NCBI GenBank assembly: GCA_017940415.1
Contig: JAGAYR010000031.1
Coordinates: 1-58,333, forward strand
Origin: Lachnospiraceae bacterium
GTDB lineage: Bacteria; Bacillota; Clostridia; Lachnospirales; Lachnospiraceae
Length of the DNA: 58,333 nt
Reading direction: 5' to 3'
Position numbers and translations under genes: made by a program. Positions 23,342-31,340 of this stretch are shown piece after piece. Under the pieces are notes generated by a model. That model was given only the letters and a program-made list of their open reading frames with translations, did no database searches and was not told the origin of the DNA. The first letter of the stretch is position 1; the number at the start of each line of letters is the position of its first letter.

Positions 23342-26300
23342 ATGGGTTTGGTTATTACTTTCGGAGTCTTTATCCTGATGGTACTTTTTTCCATTGTAAT
23401 GAGTATCAGGGAAAAGCATAAGAATGCCGGATTCATTGTCACATCAACCGTGCTGTTGATAAGTGATGTGCTGTGTATTTTGCTGATACGAAGCGATACC
23501 ATGAGAAGTGCGAGAAATTATCTCGTTTGTTACTATGTTGTCTACGGATGGTTTTTCTTTGGAGCACTTCTCACTATAACTCTTACGCATACCAGAAAAA
23601 TCTATCTCGGCATGACTATTCCGATCGCACTGATCTGTACCATTCAGTCCGCTTTCACCATACCCAATTTCTTTACAACCGAATTCACCATAATAACCAA
23701 GAAAATAGTATTCGGACGTATCTATTGGATTCTGGATATTAACTGGGAATCCAAGTACTGGCTGATTGCGCGCCTTTACAGGGATTGCTGTTATTTAAAT
23801 GGGCTGATTGTATTTATCACCATGGTCTATATTCTTCTGCATGTTCCCAAAGTTTTCAGATCCAAGTATTACGTTCTGATGATCATGCAGGGAACCATCT
23901 ACATGTTCGTAGTTCTGACTTTCGCATTGGGTTGGCCCGTATGGCTCCATACCCTCATCATGAACTTTATCTGTTTCTTTACTTTCTACTACGTTTTCCT
24001 TTATTCGGATTTCAAGTTGCGGGATACGGTGCTGAATGATTTTGCCAATCAGATGACCGACGGTCTTGTGATCTACAATAAATACAACGATTGTATCTTC
24101 ATTAACGACCGCGTAAAACAGGTCATTACCGAGCAGAGCCTGAAAAACATTGAAGATATCAAAGTGATGGAAAACTGGGCTTTGCAAAAAGAAAACATAG
24201 AAAATCTTGAAGTTGTTCCCTACGTAAATGGAGAAAAGAAGTATTACTGCATAGTTAACAAGACTGTTATCGGACAGGGAAAAGATCTTATAGGTACTGC
24301 TTATATCCTGCATGACTCAACGGATTCCATCAACCGTCTGAAACTCATGGAGGAAGTAAATGCCGAGCTTGAAAGAACCGCACGTATGAAGGCGGACTTT
24401 CTTGCCAACATGAGCCACGAACTCCGCACTCCCATGAATGCGGTTATAGGTCTTGCACAGATCGCACTTCGCGAAAAGGAACTTCCTTCGAATGTGAGAG
24501 ACTGTCTGAATCAGATAGGTTCATCGGGTAGAAATCTTCTAAACATCATTAACGATATTCTTGATTTTTCCAAAGTGGATTCCGGAAAGATTGAGATCAT
24601 ACCGGAAAACTACGAGCCTTTATCTGAAGTGAATGACATCGCAAATATCCTGATGACAAGGATCGGTGATAAGAATCTCGAATTCTTTTTCATAGTGGAT
24701 CCCAAACTGCCTAACATGCTTAACGGCGACTGCATGAGGATCAGACAGGTTCTGATAAATCTGGCAAACAATGCCATCAAGTTCACAGAGCTCGGTATGG
24801 TCAAGATTGATCTGAAGTGCCACAATCTTGGCGATGACATGATGGAACTTGAATTCCACGTTGTCGATACAGGACGGGGAATAAAGCCGGAAGATCTTGA
24901 GAAGCTTTTTGTATCCTTCCAGCAGGTTGATACCAAGAGAAACAGAAGCGTTGAAGGAACCGGCCTCGGACTTGCGATTTCAAAAAAACTTGTCGAAGCA
25001 ATGGGCGGAACCATCGGTGTCACCAGTGAATACGGCAAAGGATCCGATTTCTGGTTTAAGATTCCTCAGAAGGTTGTGGACAGAAAGAGCAATCTTGTTG
25101 TAGAAAACGGTGCCAATAAGTTTGCATATTGTCTGAATGAAAACATGATCATGACGGATGAGTTTGCGCTTGAGATGCGCTCCTTAGGAATGGATGGGAA
25201 GGTCATTTCTTCGCTGGCGGAGTACAAGCCCACCGGCAAAGAAGAATTCCTTATTTTTATCAGGGAATATTACAACGACGAGCTTAAGAAATTCCTGGAC
25301 GATCACCCCAAGATTCACGGCGTCATCCTGGAAAACTACGATACAACATTCAAGCCTGACAGGCCTAATCTCAGCATCATGAAGAAGCCTCTCACAACTC
25401 TTACCATGATCCTGGTGATGAACCATAAGACAGTTGAGGATATGCACTTTAAAGGTAAGGAAGAAAAGTTCGTCAAGTTTACCGCGCCCGATGCCAAGAT
25501 TCTCATTGTCGATGACAATACCATTAACCTCTCAATCGCAGTGGGACTTTTAGAGCCTCTTCAGGTTAAATGTGAAGTAGCACAGTCCGGTAAGGAAGCA
25601 CTTGAAAAAATTAAAGAGAAGCAGTACGACCTTATACTCATGGACCACATGATGCCTGAGATGGACGGTGTTGAGACCTCCGCTGAAATCAGAAGAACCA
25701 TCCCGGATGCGGACTTTACTCCCATCATTGCTCTTACCGCAAACGTGCTTGAAGGCAGTAAGGAACTGTTCCTTAAAGCAGGAATGGTAGACATGATCGC
25801 AAAGCCCATTGATTTCAAAGACCTCAACATGAAGATGATCAAGTGGCTTCCCAACTATCTGATTCATGAAGAAAAAGAAGTCGATGGCGAATCGCAGACT
25901 GAGGGTGAAGAAAATGCAAGAGAAGAAGAACTCTATGATTGCCTGAACTGCGAGAAAGCAATCAAAGGTCTCGGAACAGTTGCACTCTTTAAGAAAGTCG
26001 TTGCGGATTACTACAAGAACGGCCCCGATACTTTAGAGACCATAAAACATGCACTTGAGGTAAAGGACTTCGACACATACGCCATCAGGACACACTCTCT
26101 TAAGAGTACTTCCCGTCAGATAGGTGCTACGGAACTGGGCGATTATGCCGAGAAACTTGAAAAGGCCGGCAAAGCTCAGGATGAAAAAGAAATCGCCAAG
26201 TATCATGACAAGACCATGGCTATGTTCGAGAATCTTCTTGATGGACTTTCAAAATATTTTACTGAAGATGCAGGTGAAGAAGACGACAAGACAGCCATAA

Positions 26301-26503
26301 CTCAGGATAAGATCGACGAGATCTTTGGGAAACTTACCACCGCCTGTGATGAACTTGATATGGATGCCATGGAAGAGTGCAGTAAAGAACTTGAAGAGTA
26401 TTCATACGGAAATAAGAAAGAAATAATTGATAAGCTTATTGAAGCTATCAGAAATATGGATCCCGATTCCATTACTGAGGTGATGGAAGAGTACAGAAAA
26501 TAG
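23342..26503 (+). CDS. Hybrid sensor histidine kinase (7TM, HK, receiver, Hpt)
   Basis: This 1053-aa membrane kinase has seven N-terminal helices (residues 1-225), a PAS-like region (about 235-335), a HisKA with phospho-acceptor His359 (NMSHELRTPMNAV), an HATPase with GTGLGLAISKKLV, a receiver domain with Asp768 (LILMDHMMPEMDG) and an Hpt domain with His918 (RTHSLKSTSRQIG). It should run a multi-step phosphorelay but no output regulator is adjacent. GAGGAGGG precedes the start. The following solute-binding lipoprotein gene is 14 nt away, suggesting the lipoprotein supplies the signal. Confidence 0.9.
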   Translation: MGLVITFGVFILMVLFSIVMSIREKHKNAGFIVTSTVLLISDVLCILLIRSDTMRSARNYLVCYYVVYGWFFFGALLTITLTHTRKIYLGMTIPIALICTIQSAFTIPNFFTTEFTIITKKIVFGRIYWILDINWESKYWLIARLYRDCCYLNGLIVFITMVYILLHVPKVFRSKYYVLMIMQGTIYMFVVLTFALGWPVWLHTLIMNFICFFTFYYVFLYSDFKLRDTVLNDFANQMTDGLVIYNKYNDCIFINDRVKQVITEQSLKNIEDIKVMENWALQKENIENLEVVPYVNGEKKYYCIVNKTVIGQGKDLIGTAYILHDSTDSINRLKLMEEVNAELERTARMKADFLANMSHELRTPMNAVIGLAQIALREKELPSNVRDCLNQIGSSGRNLLNIINDILDFSKVDSGKIEIIPENYEPLSEVNDIANILMTRIGDKNLEFFFIVDPKLPNMLNGDCMRIRQVLINLANNAIKFTELGMVKIDLKCHNLGDDMMELEFHVVDTGRGIKPEDLEKLFVSFQQVDTKRNRSVEGTGLGLAISKKLVEAMGGTIGVTSEYGKGSDFWFKIPQKVVDRKSNLVVENGANKFAYCLNENMIMTDEFALEMRSLGMDGKVISSLAEYKPTGKEEFLIFIREYYNDELKKFLDDHPKIHGVILENYDTTFKPDRPNLSIMKKPLTTLTMILVMNHKTVEDMHFKGKEEKFVKFTAPDAKILIVDDNTINLSIAVGLLEPLQVKCEVAQSGKEALEKIKEKQYDLILMDHMMPEMDGVETSAEIRRTIPDADFTPIIALTANVLEGSKELFLKAGMVDMIAKPIDFKDLNMKMIKWLPNYLIHEEKEVDGESQTEGEENAREEELYDCLNCEKAIKGLGTVALFKKVVADYYKNGPDTLETIKHALEVKDFDTYAIRTHSLKSTSRQIGATELGDYAEKLEKAGKAQDEKEIAKYHDKTMAMFENLLDGLSKYFTEDAGEEDDKTAITQDKIDEIFGKLTTACDELDMDAMEECSKELEEYSYGNKKEIIDKLIEAIRNMDPDSITEVMEEYRK

Positions 26504-26517
26504 AAAGGCAGGTATGG

Positions 26518-27735
26518 ATGAGATCATTTAAGAAAATAGTATCGTTGCTTGTTTCTGCCGTGCTTGTCTGTGGAATGCTGACGGGATGCGGTGAAGAAGA
26601 GAAAGCTGATAAACTGGTACTTGCTGTCAGGTCAGGAACTTATGCCGAGGTTATCAAGATGTGTATTCCCGGATTTGAGGAAAAGTATGGGATAACCTGC
26701 GAAGTTGTTGAACTGTCCGAAGACGATCTTCACAGTGAGATACTCCATGATTCACTGAACAGCAAGGGAAGCTATGACATTATCATGGCGGATTCTTCCT
26801 GGGTATCTGAACTGCTTGCCGAAGGTGCACTGGCGGATCTTGGTGCACTGGGTTATAAGCTTGATACGGACATAATCCCTGCTACCACGGATATCTGTAT
26901 TAAAGACGGCAAAATGTATCTGGTTCCTTATTACGGCAATGTTACTGTAATGCTTTATAACAGAACCGTTGCGGAAAGCCTCGGATTCAATGTGGAAGAG
27001 ATCGATACTTTGGATGAGATCAGCTCCCTTTGCAACGCTTCTTCCGCGGCCGGATACGGCGGATTTGTGGCAAGAGGTGATACCGCTAATAACGTAGTGG
27101 TTGATTTCCTGCCCGTGCTTCGTGCCTTCGGAGGATGGGTCGTTGATTCTTCAGGCAAGCCTACGGTAAACACTGCCGAATTCAAGGCAGCTCTCAATTA
27201 TTATATGAATCTGCTTAAGACAGGCAGACTTCTTCCCAAGGATCAGCTCATTTCATCCATTGAAACCGGCTCTCAGGTATTGGCTGTGGGCTGGCCCGGA
27301 TGGTATATGACTGATGCCGTTAATTCCGATTACTGTGCTTTCCCCGGAATGGTTAAGAGCGGTGACGAGAGCTATAATTCCAATATTTACGGCATCTGGA
27401 CCCTGGGAATCCCGGCTAATTGCAGATATAAGAGTTCCGCGGCTCAGCTCCTGAATTATCTTATGGACCCTGAGGTCCAGAAGAGTACCATCGGATACGG
27501 CGGTGTTCCCTGCAGATATTCCTGCCTGACGGATCCCGAGATAGTAGCTTCGAATCCCCATCTGGAGGTCATATGCTCGGCTCTTGAGAACGGAATATAC
27601 AGGCCCTCTACCAGAAAATGGCCTGAATTTTATGCAATTTTGGGTGCAAGAATGACTCAGATCCTCAGCGGTGAACTGAGCGTTGACGATGGCCTGACAC
27701 TGGCTCAGGAGGAGCTGGAAGCCCTGATGAAATAA
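26518..27735 (+). CDS. Extracellular solute-binding lipoprotein (ABC family 1 type)
   Basis: This 405-aa protein has a lipoprotein signal (MLTGCGEEE, Cys23) and the fold features of family 1 sugar-binding proteins: DIIMADSSWVSELL, LVPYYGNVTVMLYNR and AVGWPGWYMTDAV. No permease or ATPase gene is nearby; it is instead 14 nt behind a large hybrid kinase. I infer a sensory role, as for periplasmic-binding proteins that present ligands to kinases, or use by a permease encoded elsewhere. The TAA is followed directly by REP-like copy 11. Confidence 0.85.
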   Translation: MRSFKKIVSLLVSAVLVCGMLTGCGEEEKADKLVLAVRSGTYAEVIKMCIPGFEEKYGITCEVVELSEDDLHSEILHDSLNSKGSYDIIMADSSWVSELLAEGALADLGALGYKLDTDIIPATTDICIKDGKMYLVPYYGNVTVMLYNRTVAESLGFNVEEIDTLDEISSLCNASSAAGYGGFVARGDTANNVVVDFLPVLRAFGGWVVDSSGKPTVNTAEFKAALNYYMNLLKTGRLLPKDQLISSIETGSQVLAVGWPGWYMTDAVNSDYCAFPGMVKSGDESYNSNIYGIWTLGIPANCRYKSSAAQLLNYLMDPEVQKSTIGYGGVPCRYSCLTDPEIVASNPHLEVICSALENGIYRPSTRKWPEFYAILGARMTQILSGELSVDDGLTLAQEELEALMK

Positions 27736-27757
27736 GGTGACAGTGGGGATGCTGTCC
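27736..27757. repeat. REP-like repeat, copy 11 (degraded)
   Basis: GGTGACAGTGGGGATGCTG followed by TCC; only the left arm is kept and the core carries one change (GATGCT for GACGCT). It starts at the base after the stop codon of the solute-binding protein gene. Confidence 0.65.
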
Positions 27758-27772
27758 CTCAACTTAACATAT

Positions 27773-27824
27773 CTTAAAGAAATCTTAAAAATTTATGGTA
27801 TAAGCAGATATACTCTGTTATAAT
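27773..27824 (+). promoter_or_regulatory. pilT promoter (type shared with three others nearby)
   Basis: CTTAAAGAAA and TCTTAAAAAT are near-direct repeats upstream of an extended -10 TGTTATAAT (TATAAT 27819-27824). The same layout is found at 28923, 29139 and 30289. Confidence 0.65.
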
Positions 27825-27874
27825 TATTCATAGTTGTTTGTAATCTATTTCTTATTAGGGGAGGAATACGATAA

Positions 27875-28921
27875 ATGGACTTTAAAGAACTGGTCGAATA
27901 CGCCAAAAAGATGGACTGCTCTGATATTCATATCACAGTAGGTACCAACGTAGCTATCAGAAGATATGGCGAACTTGAGATTCTTGAGCCCGCACCTTCT
28001 GCTGAAGAGTCAAGAAACATGATCTTCTCGATACTCAATCAGGAGCAGGTTGAGAAGGTTTCCGGCGGAAGCGACCTGGACGTAGGTGTAATGCTTTGGG
28101 ACGGAACCAGAATCAGAGCAAATGTTTATCATCAGAGAAACAACCTTGCCTGCAGTATCCGTATTTTGAACCAGTCTGTTCCTTCTTTTGAGGAACTCGG
28201 ACTCCCTGACGTTTGCAGAGAACTTGCCGAGATGCCCAGAGGACTTGTTCTTGTAACAGGACCTACCGGTTCGGGTAAATCTACAACCCTCGCTTCGATG
28301 GTTGAATATATCAATAAGAAAACTTCCAGACATATCCTTACTATCGAGGATCCTATCGAGTATGTATATCCTCACAATAAGGCTATGATCCATCAGAGAG
28401 AAGTCGGCAGAGACGTATCAAGCTTCGCTACCGCACTTCGTTCAGCAATGCGTGAAGATCCCGATATCATCCTTGTAGGAGAGATGCGTGACTTCGAAAC
28501 CATTTCCGCAGCTATCACCGCAGCAGAAACCGGACACCTGGTTCTTTCCACCCTGCACACCACCAGTGCCGCACAGACCGTAGAGCGTATCATCGACGCT
28601 ACTCCTCTTGACGGACAGGATCAGATCAGAACCCAGTTCGCTAACGTTATCAGAGGTGTTATTACTCAGACACTTATTCCTACCGCTGATATGGACGGAA
28701 GATGCTGCGCAACCGAGATCATGCTCGGAACTCCCGCTATCGCAAACCTCATTCGTGATAAGAAGACCATTCAGATTCCTTCACTTATCCAGGCAGGAAG
28801 AGCACTCGGAATGCACCTTCTTAACGATGACCTTGCATCTTTAGTCGGACGCGGAAGAATCTCAAGAGAAGATGCTCTTTGGGTATCCAACGATCCTACT
28901 GCACTTGATAAGATGTGCTAA
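27875..28921 (+). CDS. pilT: PilT-type twitching ATPase
   Basis: This 348-aa hexameric ATPase matches PilT over its whole length: N-terminal DIHITVGTNVAIRRYGE, Walker A GPTGSGKST (129-137), the Asp box TIEDPIEYVY, Walker B EDPDIILVGEMRD and the His box LSTLHTTSAAQT. PilT powers pilus retraction. No other type IV pilus gene is in the window, so it is either encoded away from the rest or has been co-opted. It is monocistronic, with its own promoter at 27773-27824 and RBS GGGGAGG. Confidence 0.95.
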   Translation: MDFKELVEYAKKMDCSDIHITVGTNVAIRRYGELEILEPAPSAEESRNMIFSILNQEQVEKVSGGSDLDVGVMLWDGTRIRANVYHQRNNLACSIRILNQSVPSFEELGLPDVCRELAEMPRGLVLVTGPTGSGKSTTLASMVEYINKKTSRHILTIEDPIEYVYPHNKAMIHQREVGRDVSSFATALRSAMREDPDIILVGEMRDFETISAAITAAETGHLVLSTLHTTSAAQTVERIIDATPLDGQDQIRTQFANVIRGVITQTLIPTADMDGRCCATEIMLGTPAIANLIRDKKTIQIPSLIQAGRALGMHLLNDDLASLVGRGRISREDALWVSNDPTALDKMC

Positions 28922-28976
28922 TTAAAAGAAGTTTAAAGAAAGTATAAAAGTCCTTAATACGATTGTGTGTTATGCT
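28922..28976 (+). promoter_or_regulatory. Promoter-like region B of the shared type
   Basis: TTAAAAGAAG, TTTAAAGAAA, GTATAAAAGT and CCTTAATACG precede TGTTATGCT (28968-28976) with the same 48-nt spacing as the promoters of the two lipoproteins. It now leads only into a stem and a TraX-like fragment. Confidence 0.55.
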
Positions 28977-29009
28977 CCGATGGGAACGGTCAGGCCGTAC
29001 CCCATCGGA
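28976..29009. other. Stem-loop, similar to one at 23291-23322
   Basis: TCCGATGGG pairs with CCCATCGGA and an inner ACGG/CCGT stem encloses TCAGG. Another stem at 23291-23322, after the LRR gene, has the same plan with TCCGTTGGGAACGG. Followed by TTTACTTTT, this one could end the pilT transcript. Its function is uncertain. Confidence 0.45.
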
Positions 29010-29132
29010 GCTTTACTTTTGTATAACGGAGAAAGAGGAAAGAATATCCCGTTTACAAAGTACATGTTTTACGTGATTTATCCCGTGCATTTATGGATCC
29101 TGATGATCGTAAGATACATGATCATGCCATAA
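28980..29132 (+). pseudogene. TraX-like C-terminal fragment
   Basis: A 50-codon frame from the ATG at 28980 encodes LLLYNGERGKNIPFTKYMF then VIYPVHLWIL, which resembles the C-terminal end of TraX-family membrane proteins (pattern YNGxRG...FYxxYPxHL). The bulk of such a protein (about 200 residues) is absent, so this is a relic. It ends seven bases before the promoter repeats of the first lipoprotein gene. Confidence 0.5.
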
Positions 29133-29138
29133 TATAAT

Positions 29139-29193
29139 CTTAAAGAAACTTAAATAAATCGTAATAATGCTTAAAGTGATTATCTGTTATAGT
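29139..29193 (+). promoter_or_regulatory. Promoter C, upstream of the first lipoprotein
   Basis: CTTAAAGAAA and CTTAAATAAA in tandem, then GCTTAAAGTG, and TGTTATAGT (29185-29193). Bases are almost identical to promoter D at 30289-30343 with identical spacing. The -35 region is replaced by the CTTAAA repeats, as in response-regulator-activated promoters. Confidence 0.7.
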
Positions 29194-29201
29194 GTCACAA
29201 G

Positions 29202-29331
29202 ATGACAGCCGGTTAATATCTGGCACAGTTGCCGCGGGGATGCGCACCCGGTAATCGGTCTCGGTGTCAGAACCCTGTCATCACCAAAAGGTTTTAATGG
29301 ATGCAGCTTTTTTGCATCCGGTTAGGAGTTG
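29202..29331 (+). other. Structured 5' leader of the first lipoprotein gene
   Basis: GATGACAG (29202) can pair with CTGTCATC (about 29275), enclosing a second stem CTGGCAC/GTGTCAG and GC-rich inner helices; then GGATGCA/TGCATCC forms a hairpin that ends just before GGTTAGGAG, the RBS. The 140-nt leader is unusually long compared with its paralogue. It could be a cis-regulatory RNA, but it does not match a riboswitch class that I recognise. Confidence 0.4.
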
Positions 29332-29334
29332 GTT

Positions 29335-30180
29335 ATGAAAAAGAAATATTTGATCCCTATAACACTTCTAATGGTTATTGGAATGACTGCATGTGGAAAT
29401 GCTGATATAACCAATGAAAATATTGAAACTCCCGAGATTACCGCTGAGCCCGTAACCGAGCAGGGTGATGCGGATCTCGTTTCAGAATATCAGGATCCCC
29501 TTCCCGCTGAAGAAGATGACGGATTGGATGCTCCCGATGTTATCACCGATGAACAGGCACTTGATGCGGTTATATCCTTTATGTCTTCCGCGCAGCCTGA
29601 AGTTATAAGCAATGATGATTACACTGAATATTTTATTGTTGAATCAAGTACCCCTGAGCAGATCGTAGTTCTGTACAGATCATATACCGCTTCTCAGACC
29701 AGATTCTACATCGACCGTGCCACCGGAGAAACAATAGTAACCGAGCTTGTTCCCGGTATCATCGATGAAGAGACCGAAACGGGTGAAGCGTTTAATATAA
29801 AAGAGTATACTAATGATGTGCACGGAGCGGTTGCAGCTTATTCCGATGATTCTCTTATGAATTACACCTGGTTTACCGCTTCCATGGTAACTGATGCCGA
29901 CGGTAATTCCCGTCCCGAGTGGGAAGTACGTTTCTTTGAAGATGCCATTGAGTACGGATATGTTGAAAATGACAAATTCGTCCTGGATCATTCGGATAAA
30001 ATCTGTTCCTTAGAGCAGATTTCGGAGCACGGATTTATAGTTCAGGCTGAGACTGAAGACGGTGCTCAGTATACCTACAAGACTTCCGAGGATGATGAAA
30101 CGATCCTTGAGTATTACGGAACCTGGGATGAAAAAGAGTACGCCGATAATTACAGCGGAAGTGCTTCTCTTTTCAGATAA
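29335..30180 (+). CDS. Lipoprotein, first of a paralogous pair
   Basis: This 281-aa secreted protein has a lipobox (GMTACGNAD), an acidic linker of about 45 residues and a globular domain of about 200 residues. Shared with the next gene are VESS-type YFIVESS, RFYIDRATGE, FTASMVTDADG, PEWEVRF, DHSDK, VQAETEDG and EYADNYSGS. No known family is recognised. RBS TTAGGAG. It is controlled by promoter C and the long leader; the pair probably arose by tandem duplication together with the promoter. Confidence 0.75.
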   Translation: MKKKYLIPITLLMVIGMTACGNADITNENIETPEITAEPVTEQGDADLVSEYQDPLPAEEDDGLDAPDVITDEQALDAVISFMSSAQPEVISNDDYTEYFIVESSTPEQIVVLYRSYTASQTRFYIDRATGETIVTELVPGIIDEETETGEAFNIKEYTNDVHGAVAAYSDDSLMNYTWFTASMVTDADGNSRPEWEVRFFEDAIEYGYVENDKFVLDHSDKICSLEQISEHGFIVQAETEDGAQYTYKTSEDDETILEYYGTWDEKEYADNYSGSASLFR

Positions 30181-30197
30181 AATTTTTCTAACATATT

Positions 30198-30264
30198 ACA
30201 GTTGGGGACGCTTCATTTTTGTCATCAAAAATTGATGCCAAAAATGAAGCGTCCCCACTGTCAT
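30198..30264. repeat. REP-like repeat, copy 12 (inverted pair, REPIN-like)
   Basis: Two units face each other around the 7-nt spacer AAAAATT: TTGGGGACGCTTCATTTTTG on the left and its inverted match ending GAAGCGTCCCCACTGTCAT on the right. Arrangement and spacer length equal those of copy 6. Confidence 0.85.
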
Positions 30265-30288
30265 ACGGCCATATAGTCATAACATAAT

Positions 30289-30343
30289 CTTAAAGAAACT
30301 TAAACAAAGCATAATGATACTTAATGCGATTATCTGTTATAGT
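30289..30343 (+). promoter_or_regulatory. Promoter D, upstream of the second lipoprotein
   Basis: CTTAAAGAAA, CTTAAACAAA and ACTTAATGCG precede TGTTATAGT (30335-30343) with the same 48-nt spacing as promoter C. Confidence 0.7.
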
Positions 30344-30393
30344 GCCTACAAGACAAGGATTGCATCTTGTCGAAGAACGAAAGGAGTACCGCT

Positions 30394-31233
30394 ATGAAAA
30401 AACAAATCGTAACATTGTCACTTATGCTGGCCATAACTCTTACAGCATGCGGAAATGCAAATGATAATACAGCCGCAATTCCTGAAGGCATGGCTCTTGA
30501 TATAGAGGAACTTACCACAGGCATTGAGACTGTTGCAGACGAGGATTCAGTTATTGATGTAAATAATTCCGATGAGGAAGAAAACGGAAATCTTACCCGT
30601 GAGCAGGCACTTGCGGCAGTTAAGAATTATTGCTACTCTGTTCAGCCAAACATCGAGAAGCTGGATAAGTCGGATAAATATGACGTTTATTTTGAGGTTG
30701 AATCCTACAGCGATGATGAGATCGTAGTCCTCTTTACCGCAAACACCGGAGAGGAAGTAAGATTCTATGTGGATCCTGTTTCGGGTGATGCTAACATAAC
30801 AGCTTTTATTCCCGGTGTAAGTACTCAGGAAGAGCCTTCTGATGAGATCATTCATTTAAAAAAATATCTGGATGGTCCGGTTGAACTTACAGGTTCCGTA
30901 TCCCTCGACGGAATGTGGGCGACTGCGTCAATGGTACCTGATGAAAACGGAGATGTTCAACCCGAGTGGTATGTTGAGTTTGAAGGCTATGCTATCAATT
31001 ACGGTCACATGGAAGGAGATAAGTTTGTTGTAGATCACTCCGATGATGTTCAGTGCCAGATGTCCGATTCCGATGGCAACCTGTTTGTTCAGGCAGAAAA
31101 CGCTGACGGAATTCAGTACACCTACAGGGTCAGTGGAGACGACAAGGATGTTCTTGAGTATTATGAGACCTGGAACGAAGACGAGTACGCCGATACCTAC
31201 AGCGGAAGCACATCACTTTCCAGACAGAAATAA
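30394..31233 (+). CDS. Lipoprotein, second of a paralogous pair
   Basis: This 279-aa protein has a lipobox (LTLTACGNAN-like LTACG) and the same domain as the preceding gene product: YFEVESYSDDEIVVL, RFYVDPVSGD, ATASMVPDENG, PEWYVEF, KFVVDHSDD and EYADTYSGSTSL. The start is set by AAAGGAGTACCGCT. A short leader with a GACAAG/CTTGTC hairpin replaces the long one of its paralogue. Function unknown; the shared promoter with pilT suggests a common physiological condition. Confidence 0.75.
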   Translation: MKKQIVTLSLMLAITLTACGNANDNTAAIPEGMALDIEELTTGIETVADEDSVIDVNNSDEEENGNLTREQALAAVKNYCYSVQPNIEKLDKSDKYDVYFEVESYSDDEIVVLFTANTGEEVRFYVDPVSGDANITAFIPGVSTQEEPSDEIIHLKKYLDGPVELTGSVSLDGMWATASMVPDENGDVQPEWYVEFEGYAINYGHMEGDKFVVDHSDDVQCQMSDSDGNLFVQAENADGIQYTYRVSGDDKDVLEYYETWNEDEYADTYSGSTSLSRQK

Positions 31234-31263
31234 TTTAAAAAAACGGATAATAAAACAAAACAC

Positions 31264-31304
31264 GGGCAATACTTTCCAATTTTTCGGAAGTATTGCCCTT
31301 TTTT
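31264..31304 (+). terminator. Rho-independent terminator (twin of 42520-42559)
   Basis: GGGCAATACTTTCC pairs with GGAAGTATTGCCC, followed by TTTTTT. An almost identical sequence terminates the operon ending at 42498. Confidence 0.9.
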
Positions 31305-31340
31305 ATACCGTATTATTTTCAACATAGGAGGGTGCACAAA

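Noticed and set aside
29202-29300. Known riboswitch (cobalamin, c-di-GMP or purine type) ahead of the first lipoprotein gene
   Set aside because: Some short motif similarities were seen, but the conserved cores of these classes are missing and the leader is too short for cobalamin.
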